In this document: positions 19,399 through 26,590 of the stretch, one piece after another
Layout: every line of letters begins with the position of its first letter
Numbering within the stretch: position 1 is the first letter of the stretch
Assembly: GCA_022641835.1 (NCBI GenBank)
Contig: CP048715.1
Location: 2,418,001 to 2,482,000, forward strand
Length of the DNA: 64,000 nucleotides
Source of the DNA: Petasospora fabianii
Taxonomy: Eukaryota; Ascomycota; Saccharomycetes; Phaffomycetales; Wickerhamomycetaceae
Direction of reading: 5' to 3'
The notes under the pieces: generated by a model
What the model saw: only the letters and a program-made list of their open reading frames with translations
Told to the model about the DNA's origin: nothing
The model's database searches: none
Translations under genes and position numbers: made by a program

Positions 19399-20808
19399 TT
19401 ATTTCGGCAACACATACTTCTCTAGGAGCAATTTGTTTGTGAGAATGTAAGCTCTCTGCTCTCTGTTTTGTTCTTCAAGTAGAGCGGTGTATTTGGACTT
19501 GTAGTACTCCTTTCTTTTAAAAAGCTTTTTCGACCTTGCCTCATCAGGCATGATGAGCGCAACACTGTTGGCTTCATCATCTGTTACAGCCGGGGATCCA
19601 GAAGCACCAACTGGAGACATTGCATCGGTTTGAGCTCGTAGTACTTCATACTTCTCCAAGATCTCAGCCTTTTCTCCTTCAACCTTTTCAATCAAAGCCT
19701 TGTACTTGTCAACATCCTTCTGCAAATCTATGTTGAACTCAACCTGTTTTTTCTTCTCGGCTTGCATCTCCTTGAGCTTGCTGTTAGCTTTCTCCACAGC
19801 AGCTTTATATGTGTCTCTCTCAGCCTTGAAAGCATTATCAGAAGAAGCCCTAGCTTTTAGCTTCTCAGTAGTTTGCCCACTTGGAGTCTCAACTTCAATG
19901 GTGCTCAGCTTCCTCTTCTTGATACCATTCTCATCTTCCTCACCGTCCCCATCATGCTCATCGATAGTACTGCCTTTTTTCTTCTCATGTGGTAATGTCG
20001 CAATAGATACTTTGACGCCTTCCAGACTTTTTATCTTTGTCCTCAGCTTACGTTCAATTGACTCGTGATTTGCCTTCTCCTGAGCGTATCGATCTTTGAG
20101 CTTTCCATATTTTTTATGCAATTCATCAAAGGAGTTTTGCAGTCGGCGATGCTTGTTCAGCAACTCCTGATGAACACCTTGATTAACAACACTATCCGTA
20201 CTGGCACTGCCTACTGTCGGTGATCTTTGTGGTAATGATTGTTCCAATCCCGCATCTTGTGGTATAGGGTAAGGCTGGCCAGCGTCTGCGTACTGCTGAC
20301 TGTTCATGTAGCCACTTTGTTCCATTAGTTGGGTACCGGTTGGTGGTAGTGGTGCTGCTGCTGCTGCTGATGGGTCCATTGGTGGTTGGTCCCTCGGGTA
20401 GTCCTGAGGTCGGCCGGGTGATGGCACAGGAGCACCAGAAGGTACCCCGTATTCTTGTGAAGGATGGCCACCAGACCCCTGGGACCATTCAGTTGGAGAG
20501 GGCTGTTGGTAGCTCTGGTCGTACAATGGCTGGACCCATTGTTGTGTGTTTGGATCCCATTGGGCCTGATGGTAGTGCGGATCGTGACCGCTTTGATCCT
20601 GATCCCACTGCGGTTGCTGGCCCCGTCCTTGGTCATAGTACCCCTGCTTGTCATTACCATTGGAGTAAGTATTGCTGGAGCGGCTGACCCTGCTGCTGTT
20701 GTGTCTACTGCCTCCTCTTGCCCAATAGCCGCTGCCTCTCTTTGCATCTCTGCCGCTTCCACCGCCACCTCTTCCGCCACGGCTAAAGCTCCTATCCTGG
20801 TAGGCCAT
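19399..20808 (-). CDS. RG-rich coiled-coil protein, family not recognised
   Basis: This 469-residue protein is of unknown family. The first 45 residues are Arg/Gly-rich (SFSRGGRGGGGSGRDAKRG), like RNA-binding RGG segments. Residues 50-200 are rich in Gln, Pro, Tyr and Ser, with repeated QPQWDQDQ/AQWDPNTQQW patterns typical of disordered prion-like tracts. From about 215 to the end the chain is mostly helical coiled coil, broken by an acidic loop and a basic KKRK stretch near 300 that could be a nuclear signal. The ATG at 20808 is used; the open frame continues 24 bp further but only to a TTG. An RNA- or spindle-associated scaffold is possible, but there is no direct evidence. It is tail-to-tail with RPO31. 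Confidence 0.75.
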   Translation of the reverse strand: MAYQDRSFSRGGRGGGGSGRDAKRGSGYWARGGSRHNSSRVSRSSNTYSNGNDKQGYYDQGRGQQPQWDQDQSGHDPHYHQAQWDPNTQQWVQPLYDQSYQQPSPTEWSQGSGGHPSQEYGVPSGAPVPSPGRPQDYPRDQPPMDPSAAAAAPLPPTGTQLMEQSGYMNSQQYADAGQPYPIPQDAGLEQSLPQRSPTVGSASTDSVVNQGVHQELLNKHRRLQNSFDELHKKYGKLKDRYAQEKANHESIERKLRTKIKSLEGVKVSIATLPHEKKKGSTIDEHDGDGEEDENGIKKRKLSTIEVETPSGQTTEKLKARASSDNAFKAERDTYKAAVEKANSKLKEMQAEKKKQVEFNIDLQKDVDKYKALIEKVEGEKAEILEKYEVLRAQTDAMSPVGASGSPAVTDDEANSVALIMPDEARSKKLFKRKEYYKSKYTALLEEQNREQRAYILTNKLLLEKYVLPK

Positions 20809-21078
20809 TGATTCAATGGTGTGTATGTTCAATTGACACTAGTATGCAAGGCTCTTGCTTGAGTACCACTGTTTTTCCCTTGGCGCGGAAGGGTGGTGGT
20901 GGTGGTGGGGGAAGGATGCATGGGATCTTTGACATACTCATTTCTTGTTTCCTGGGGTCCATCACGATTCCTTTCCTGGACTACGCGGAGTACTGCAAGG
21001 CAACGAAGAGAGGTATTCTACAGGTTTATTTTTTGTGTTGATTAGAATACAGTCAACAATAGTTATTATATATAACAG

Positions 21079-22209
21079 TCACTTCCACGCTTCATCGACT
21101 TTGTTTGAATCGCCGAATGGGTCATCGTCCGTAGCAACACGCTGGACACGGCGCGAGGAGGAGCCAGGGACGGGTGGTGGTGCTCTGTTAGAGTGCTGCT
21201 CAATCATTGCAGAAGCAAGGGAGTCCGTGACACTGCGCAAGTCATCGTCATCATCTTCATAGTCATCATCACTAACTGTCGAGTACTCGGAACTGTCAGA
21301 GTCTGTGCCAGCTGTGCGGCCGAGCTCGGTGTATTTTTGCAACGCCTTGACAAGTTCCTCATTGGCGTGGATAAGCGATCCCAAAAACTCTTCCGATTCA
21401 ACAAGCTGCAAGTATCTCAAAATCTTCCTTCTTACGGCTCTGGTCTTGTCAAAGAGAATGGTGGCACGCTCATTGTCTTCACTGGTCTCACCACGTCTTG
21501 TGTTGACGGTCTGGAGGGTATTGGTAAGGTCTGTTGAACATTTTGAAGCTTCAGCAATGAGAAGCTTGATCTTTGGCGCCTCTTTCTTCAGATCGATTTT
21601 TGGGATGCGGTACTTGACATTTGGGTTCACTGCAGTTTTTGATGTAGTTCTTGAAGTGGTGTTCGAGGTGGATCTGGAGTGGGATCTGGAAGTGGAAGAT
21701 GATGGAGCACTGTCGTCCTCAGACTGGTAAGCCTCATCATCCATAAAGTCGTCTCTTGCCGGTTTCTTCTTCTTTCTCTTGATCTTTGGCAATTGATGCT
21801 TGAGCTGAACAACACCAGCATATTCTCTTCCCTTGCCCTCAAACTCATCATTCCAGGAGAGTGCGTAGGCAATGGCCTTCTTTCTAACGTTCAAATCGAG
21901 CTGTGGATCGTTGGCCATGAGTCTCAATCTATCCAAGAGTCTGCTATCGTTGTACAAGTCATCGAGCTTTCTCCCACCATTGGCCACGACACCATTGAGT
22001 AGGTCCAGAGCCTTGCTTTGTTCCTTGACGGACCCCCATTTCAGTTTCTTACGAATAGCACGGGCAAGCTCGGTAGGACCCGTGTGTTGCATTTTAGTCA
22101 CTGATAAGAGCTCTGGAAGTTCAATATCAACGTCCGCATCCGGGTGGGATACGACGCTGTTGACCATTTCGGTCACTGCAGTATGTGGATGGTCCGTGAA
22201 GACACCCAT
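21079..22209 (-). CDS. LSB5: VHS-GAT domain protein Lsb5
   Basis: This 376-residue protein links endocytosis, ubiquitin and cortical actin at the plasma membrane. An N-terminal VHS domain spans about residues 10-145 (GPTELARAIRKKLKWGS, KALDLLNGVVANGG). A basic linker follows (KIKRKKKKPARDD), then a Ser-rich region. A GAT-like helical bundle lies at about 205-305 (KIKLLIAEASKCSTDL, EEFLGSLIHANEELVKALQ), where ubiquitin and Arf would bind. The acidic C-terminal region ends DPFGDSNKVDEAWK, a DPF-type endocytic motif. Length matches S. cerevisiae Lsb5 (354) reasonably. GGA adaptors have the same start but add a GAE domain, which is absent here. Confidence 0.85.
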   Translation of the reverse strand: MGVFTDHPHTAVTEMVNSVVSHPDADVDIELPELLSVTKMQHTGPTELARAIRKKLKWGSVKEQSKALDLLNGVVANGGRKLDDLYNDSRLLDRLRLMANDPQLDLNVRKKAIAYALSWNDEFEGKGREYAGVVQLKHQLPKIKRKKKKPARDDFMDDEAYQSEDDSAPSSSTSRSHSRSTSNTTSRTTSKTAVNPNVKYRIPKIDLKKEAPKIKLLIAEASKCSTDLTNTLQTVNTRRGETSEDNERATILFDKTRAVRRKILRYLQLVESEEFLGSLIHANEELVKALQKYTELGRTAGTDSDSSEYSTVSDDDYEDDDDDLRSVTDSLASAMIEQHSNRAPPPVPGSSSRRVQRVATDDDPFGDSNKVDEAWK

Positions 22210-22467
22210 TGTTGCGTATCTAGACCTGCTAGTGGTGCGAGAGGCTCGCTGCCAATAAAGCTGATAAGAACAACCAGGGGCCCCCTAGAAGAATATTCCC
22301 CGCGGACTGTGGAATTGCGTGAGGGAGTGTGCCTACCGCGTATCAGACTAATCGGCAGTCAAGAGTTTCGCGAACGTTACCCGGTGGCGAATGCTCTTTG
22401 TCATCTCCTTTGAACTAGGCAAAAGGGGAATAAGAAGCAGAGACTTGCTATCTTCAAGACCACACGC

Positions 22468-22857
22468 ATGGAACTTCTTTCTATTGCACTCCTAGTCTTC
22501 ATATCTTATACCGTTTTCCAACAAATTTATCGCAAATTCTATCCAAAAATGGTCTCCAAGGAAGTCGTCTCTCAGGTTCAGAACGCCATCAAGGCCAACT
22601 CTGTCTTTGTTGCTTCTAAGACTTACTGCCCATACTGTCAGGCTACTCTTGCCACTTTCGACCAATTGGGTGTCAAACCATACGTCTTGCAGCTGAACAC
22701 TTTGCAGGAGGGTTCTGAGATTCAGGACTATCTCAGAGAACTCACTGGCCAGAGCACAGTGCCAAACATCTTCATCAATGGAGAGCACATTGGTGGTAAC
22801 TCTGATTTGCAGGAATTGAAGTCCTTGGACAAGTTGGAGAAGTTGTTGAAATTGTAA
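22468..22857 (+). CDS. Dithiol glutaredoxin Grx1/Grx2 type, with possible dual start
   Basis: This glutathione-dependent disulfide reductase has the CPYC active site at residues 54-57 and the cis-proline motif STVPNIFI, followed by the GSH-binding block GGNSDLQEL. The full frame is 129 residues. The first 27 form a hydrophobic leader (MELLSIALLVFISYTVFQQI, then YRKFYPK) that could be a signal anchor or a mitochondrial presequence. A second ATG at 22549 sits in a strong AAAAATGG context and gives a 102-residue cytosolic form (MVSKEVVSQV) of normal Grx length. S. cerevisiae GRX2 makes two forms in the same way. Which start is used cannot be told from sequence. It is convergent with MXR2, about 120 bp apart. 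Confidence 0.92.
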   Translation: MELLSIALLVFISYTVFQQIYRKFYPKMVSKEVVSQVQNAIKANSVFVASKTYCPYCQATLATFDQLGVKPYVLQLNTLQEGSEIQDYLRELTGQSTVPNIFINGEHIGGNSDLQELKSLDKLEKLLKL

Positions 22858-22977
22858 AATGGCTACACACATTCAGTTGAGAATTATAAATCGAGTATTA
22901 TACATTAAGTCGTAAAAACAGCAGTTAGCTAGTAGCAGCCCAAACAAAGAGTACTAAACATACATGCACCGATTGCT

Positions 22978-23406
22978 TCACTCATCCTTCTTGAACTTTA
23001 ATGAGATGGAATTGACACAGTGTCTCTCATCTGTAGGCGTATCATATCCTTCACCCCTGAATACATGCCCCAAATGGCCACCACATGCCGCACAAACCAT
23101 CTCGGTTCTCGTCATGCCATGGCTGTGATCTTCAAACAACTCAACGCTCCCTGGGATGGCCTCGTAGAAGGCAGGCCAGCCACAATGGGCATCAAACTTG
23201 GTGGATGACTTGTATAGCGGAGAGTCGCAACCAGCACATGTATAAACTCCCACGGCGGAGCCAGCGAGGTTCTTATCGGTGTCTGGTCGTTCAGTGGCTT
23301 TCTGACGAAGGATGGCAAATTGAGATGGCGAGAGAATGGCACGCCACTCGGCTTCGGTTTTGCTGATCGGATACTTGCTCATCGTGCGTAGTGTCTGTTT
23401 GAACAT
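22978..23406 (-). CDS. MXR2: Methionine-R-sulfoxide reductase (MsrB)
   Basis: This 142-residue enzyme reduces the R form of methionine sulfoxide in oxidised proteins, using thioredoxin. The four zinc cysteines are in CAGC and CAAC, the substrate block is CGWPAFYEAIPGSV, and the catalytic cysteine is in ERHCVNSISLKF at the C-terminus. The frame extends to 23445, but the first ATG is at 23406 (MFKQTLRTMSKYPIS); a second at 23382 would give a form without the short basic leader. That leader (K, R, hydroxylated residues, no acid) fits a mitochondrial presequence, as S. cerevisiae Mxr2 is mitochondrial. Together with the neighbouring glutaredoxin it forms a small redox-repair pair. Confidence 0.94.
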   Translation of the reverse strand: MFKQTLRTMSKYPISKTEAEWRAILSPSQFAILRQKATERPDTDKNLAGSAVGVYTCAGCDSPLYKSSTKFDAHCGWPAFYEAIPGSVELFEDHSHGMTRTEMVCAACGGHLGHVFRGEGYDTPTDERHCVNSISLKFKKDE

Positions 23407-23635
23407 CGACTTTGGGTATATAATTATCCGTGCGGATTGTGCCAAAATTTGATGCTGCTCTAGATCTCAGAAAATTGTTCTTGCTGAGTCGGAGTTGAAA
23501 GTCCGTCCCTTGGATTTTTATACGCGGCCGCCATGGGCCACGACGTCATCTGGGGTGGCGCCTCTGCGATAGTCAACGACTGAAAATGACACCGATCTGA
23601 GTGTGTATTGCTCGTTGTAGTAGCGGCGACTTCAA

Positions 23636-24184
23636 TCATCTCATGATTCTACCAATCGGTGTCTGAAAGTTTTGCATGCTTCTCTGGCCACCCCTGTTCC
23701 GTAACATCTCTGGCGTCGTGATTTCGCCGCTGTTACCTGGAACTTGAAGTGTGTTCTGCCCTAACGTATTCTGTCTTGACTGTGAAGGACCCACGGCATT
23801 CCCTACCTGTACTTCTGGGGCACTGGTTCCCTCTATCATCTCGTCTTCGGGGTTCTCATCGCTGCTCTTGTCCAATCTTTTCAATATGCTGGTATCCTGA
23901 ACACTCCGCCACCACTTTGGATCGTCATTCATAATCTTGTCGAGCCGTAAGTCCTTCCAGATGGCGTCCTTTCGCAGCTTGTTCTTAATGGCCCCAAACG
24001 AGGAGTTTTGCATCGTTGCCGGTTCGCCCTCGTCACCGTCGTTATCATCATCATCGTAGCCCAAGGAGATGGTAGGCGTGTCGATGGGATCGTTGGGGAG
24101 CTTGTCGTGGACCCACTCAGCCACGTACTGGGCATAGTGCGCGTGGGGGCGGTGTATCTGTGAGAAGGAGGAGTCCTTGGACAT
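23636..24184 (-). CDS. Unrecognised 182-residue protein spanning the repeat edge
   Basis: The first 25 codons lie inside the right inverted repeat and the rest in the loop. The N-terminus (IHRPHAHYAQYVAEWVHDKL) is probably helical. An acidic run follows (DDDDNDGDEGE), then a conserved-looking segment (FGAIKNKLRKDAIWKDLRL, DPKWWRSVQDTSILKRLD). The last 60 residues are disordered and end TPIGRIMR. I do not recognise a family; a chromatin or kinetochore adaptor is a guess only. It shares a 585-bp divergent promoter with the right regulator gene. Because its start sits in the repeat, inversion of the loop would rebuild it at the other junction. A 31-codon truncated copy is at 14377. Confidence 0.7.
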   Translation of the reverse strand: MSKDSSFSQIHRPHAHYAQYVAEWVHDKLPNDPIDTPTISLGYDDDDNDGDEGEPATMQNSSFGAIKNKLRKDAIWKDLRLDKIMNDDPKWWRSVQDTSILKRLDKSSDENPEDEMIEGTSAPEVQVGNAVGPSQSRQNTLGQNTLQVPGNSGEITTPEMLRNRGGQRSMQNFQTPIGRIMR

Positions 24185-24395
24185 CTTCTTGTGCGTGACT
24201 TTGAGAAGGAAGAGGCGAAGTGGTAGAGAAGGGAAAGTGGAGAATGAGAGCGTACGGTTGATCTTGTTTACTTTTCACGGCGGCAGTTTTATTTGCAGCG
24301 ATGCGCTTTTTGGGCTCGCGATATCCTCCACACTCTACATTCATTCTACATCTCAAACAGGCACCGCATCGAACCTATGAAGTCAGCTTTAATGA

Positions 24396-24479
24396 GATAC
24401 CACCTTGAAGTGGTTTTACATTCCTGAGGAGTACTTGGATAAGATCGGAAACCAGGGCGGAGTATCTGAGAAGATCTAG
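24396..24479 (+). other. Protein-like 27-codon relic frame in the repeat promoter
   Basis: Between two stops the plus strand reads DTTLKWFYIPEEYLDKIGNQ and then GGVSEKI before TAG. Its composition is protein-like and unusual for a promoter, but it has no ATG. The same stretch occurs in the left arm on the minus strand at 14082-14165. It may be the remnant C-terminus of an older gene, or chance. Family unknown. Confidence 0.2.
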
Positions 24480-24515
24480 CAGATCGTGGCATGACAATCT
24501 CATAGATCTGAGAAG

Positions 24516-24659
24516 CATGAGAAGAGTGAGAAGCATGAGAAGATTAACTTGTGCGCAAGGATGACCTCATGAGAAGAGAGTGTGACACAAGAAGTGCACC
24601 GATATATCGCTCAGAGATTCTAGATCGATCCTACCTTGCAGCTGTGCTCTCATGAGAAG
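24516..24659 (+). promoter_or_regulatory. CATGAGAAG motif cluster in the right regulator promoter
   Basis: CATGAGAAG occurs at 24516-24524, 24534-24542, 24568-24576 and 24651-24659, which is 254, 236, 202 and 119 bp before the ATG at 24770 (first base of each motif). The first two are part of an 18-bp tandem unit; the last two extend to the palindrome CTCATGAG. The intergenic stretch 24185-24769 serves two divergent genes, so the cluster may control both. Confidence 0.45.
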
Positions 24660-24769
24660 ACAAATCTCAAATACTTAAGAAACATGAGATCCCATCTTTT
24701 GGCCATCTTCTTCTACTTCCCTTCCCACCTCTTCGTTCTACTCACTTATAACCCTTAAACTGTATTAAA

Positions 24770-26317
24770 ATGGCTTCTATTGACTACTGGATGCTCACTG
24801 ACGCCATCAAGGCACTCTACAAACTTAACCACGCTGACCAGCTGACTGTGAAGGGCGATAGAGCCCCACAGCACCAGCTTCAGCAGCCTGAGGTCTTCTT
24901 GACCGAGTTGAACCGCCGTACTCAGACTGACACGGCTTTGGCAATGCCATGCACTATTGAAGAGCTTGGTACCTCCTCTAATAAGTATCTGTTTGACCCT
25001 AAGTCGATGTTCTCCAGCTCAAACACATGCTTCCACAACTTGGAGGAGATGTCCTCTAAGAAGCGTCTGCTGGGGAACAATAAGACTAAGACAAACACTT
25101 ACATTCTCTGCTCCATCTGCAACCCTTTTGAAAAGGCAGATGCCTTGAAGCCTGCCGATAGAACTAAGACTGTCGTGTATGGCGGTAAGACTAGAGAGGT
25201 TAACGTGCGTAGCCCAGAGCTTTACTTCTTCAATACTCTGGGCTCTGGCTACGTTAACCACATGGCCAACTGTCACGGTGTATGCCGTGGTGGGGATGCT
25301 AAGCAGCCATTCTTGGGATTTATCCCTTGTGCTAAGACAAAGCAGTACAAGCTGAATGCTGTTTGCCCGTACTCTCACAATGGGAAGCCATGTATGCTCC
25401 AGTTTGAGTACAACTTCGCTAAGGGTAACGGCTTTAAGCAGTACTACAGACACGCCAAATCACACATTGTGTGTGAGTCCGAAGCTGAGGAGGTAGAGTC
25501 GAAGCAAGGGTGCAAGGCCAAGAAGTACAGGGCCGGTGACTTGTTCATTCCTCTCAGCTACGCTGACTTCAGCGATCTCTGTGTGCAGCATGGGATCAAG
25601 AAGCAGACGTTTAGCTACGTCAAGGACGCTAGGGCAGAGTCTCTCATCTCAGATGTATTGTCGAGATTGACACCTGCTCCAACTCCAAGTCCGGCGCCAT
25701 TTGCTGAATTTGAAGCAGTCGCTCGGTTCTCTGTTGAGTCTGTTGAGGGTGACCACATTGAGGACATGATGGCCGGAATAGAGCCTCTGACAGAGCCTGC
25801 CACCCCAGTACTGGATCCGTCTGAGCAGCTGCTGAACAACTCTCAGTGGTTCATGAATCCAGAACGCTCTCCAGGGATGTCTTTGCAGGATTCAGCCGCT
25901 ATCTGGGAAGATGAGATTGCAGAGCTGGAGATGCCTGGGTTGAGTCCAGCTGCATCATTTGAGCAGGCAGTTGATGATATTGACGCTGCTATCAACAAAG
26001 CAGTTGCAGAGTTTGATGCTGAGCCTGTTGAGCCTGCTGAGGTGGAGACTTTTGATGAGTGGTTTACCAATACTGCAGCGGAGTCACTCCTTTCAGCTGT
26101 TGAGTCACCAGCTACTCTGGACGAGAGCACAACCATTAACATGGAAGACTTCGACGCTATGCTCTATCAGGTTCTGGAGAGTAATCTGAAGTCAGACAGC
26201 GTATATGTGGCCAGCGGCTCCAGCTTCTTTGTTGAGACCATGGCAGATCCTTTTGATGAAGGCGCCCAATGGTCGTGTAATCCTATGGTGCTTGATCCCT
26301 CAGCTGGTCACTGTTAG
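24770..26317 (+). CDS. Putative Rua1-type zinc-binding transcription regulator, right copy
   Basis: This 515-residue protein has the same first 508 residues as the left copy and ends PSAGHC instead of a single Ala. The N-terminal 110 residues are helical (YWMLTDAIKALYKLNHADQL). The central Cys/His module (C114, C117, H164, H169, C199, C208, H228, H232) matches the spacing of fungal Rua1 C-terminal zinc domains. The remaining 210 residues are acidic and probably form an activation domain. It is likely the original gene, because both repeat edges lie inside intact genes here. It is divergent from the 23636 gene. A transposon-derived DNA-binding protein is an alternative, but no transposase catalytic motif is visible. 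Confidence 0.72.
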   Translation: MASIDYWMLTDAIKALYKLNHADQLTVKGDRAPQHQLQQPEVFLTELNRRTQTDTALAMPCTIEELGTSSNKYLFDPKSMFSSSNTCFHNLEEMSSKKRLLGNNKTKTNTYILCSICNPFEKADALKPADRTKTVVYGGKTREVNVRSPELYFFNTLGSGYVNHMANCHGVCRGGDAKQPFLGFIPCAKTKQYKLNAVCPYSHNGKPCMLQFEYNFAKGNGFKQYYRHAKSHIVCESEAEEVESKQGCKAKKYRAGDLFIPLSYADFSDLCVQHGIKKQTFSYVKDARAESLISDVLSRLTPAPTPSPAPFAEFEAVARFSVESVEGDHIEDMMAGIEPLTEPATPVLDPSEQLLNNSQWFMNPERSPGMSLQDSAAIWEDEIAELEMPGLSPAASFEQAVDDIDAAINKAVAEFDAEPVEPAEVETFDEWFTNTAAESLLSAVESPATLDESTTINMEDFDAMLYQVLESNLKSDSVYVASGSSFFVETMADPFDEGAQWSCNPMVLDPSAGHC

Positions 26318-26425
26318 TACTAGTTTAATTTTATAAATGTTATGTCGCTGCGTAAAATCTAAAGTAGCTGATAATGTACTCACTAGTGAAGCATTGCTGG
26401 TTCTACTCTAGGACGCTGTTGCCCA

Positions 26426-26460
26426 GCTGGCGCAACGCTATAGTTATAGCGGGCTGGCGC
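26426..26460. repeat. Hairpin flanked by GCTGGCGC direct repeats
   Basis: A perfect 7-bp inverted repeat CGCTATA-GT-TATAGCG (26436-26451) sits between two direct copies of GCTGGCGC (26426-26433 and 26453-26460). It lies 130 bp outside the right repeat arm, between the convergent regulator and BIK1 genes. It could be a terminator-like structure or the footprint of an element. Confidence 0.5.
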
Positions 26461-26590
26461 CGACAGGGGTAGTATAATACTAGCTTAATACAAGACATCG
26501 GCCAATTCCTTTCAGCCATCGTATAAAGAGGACCAAATTAAGTATATATCGACAGTACTTCATTAGCGGGACGTATGGCCCAATCCTTCA

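Larger units (their letters stand above)
24111..26296. repeat. Right arm of the 2186-bp inverted repeat
   Basis: This is the reverse complement of 12265-14450. It is probably the ancestral copy because the gene crossing its inner edge is intact here, and the regulator frame continues past its outer edge for six more codons. Edge sequences are CCACTCAG on the inner side and GCTTGAT on the outer side. The two arms point towards each other around the RPO31-to-23636 loop, so homologous recombination between them would invert 9.66 kb without loss. Confidence 0.97.

Noticed and set aside
12265-26296. Mating-type (MAT) flip/flop locus
   Set aside because: The inverted-repeat geometry fits, but I found no alpha-box, HMG or homeodomain gene in the arms, the loop or the near flanks, and the loop genes are housekeeping.
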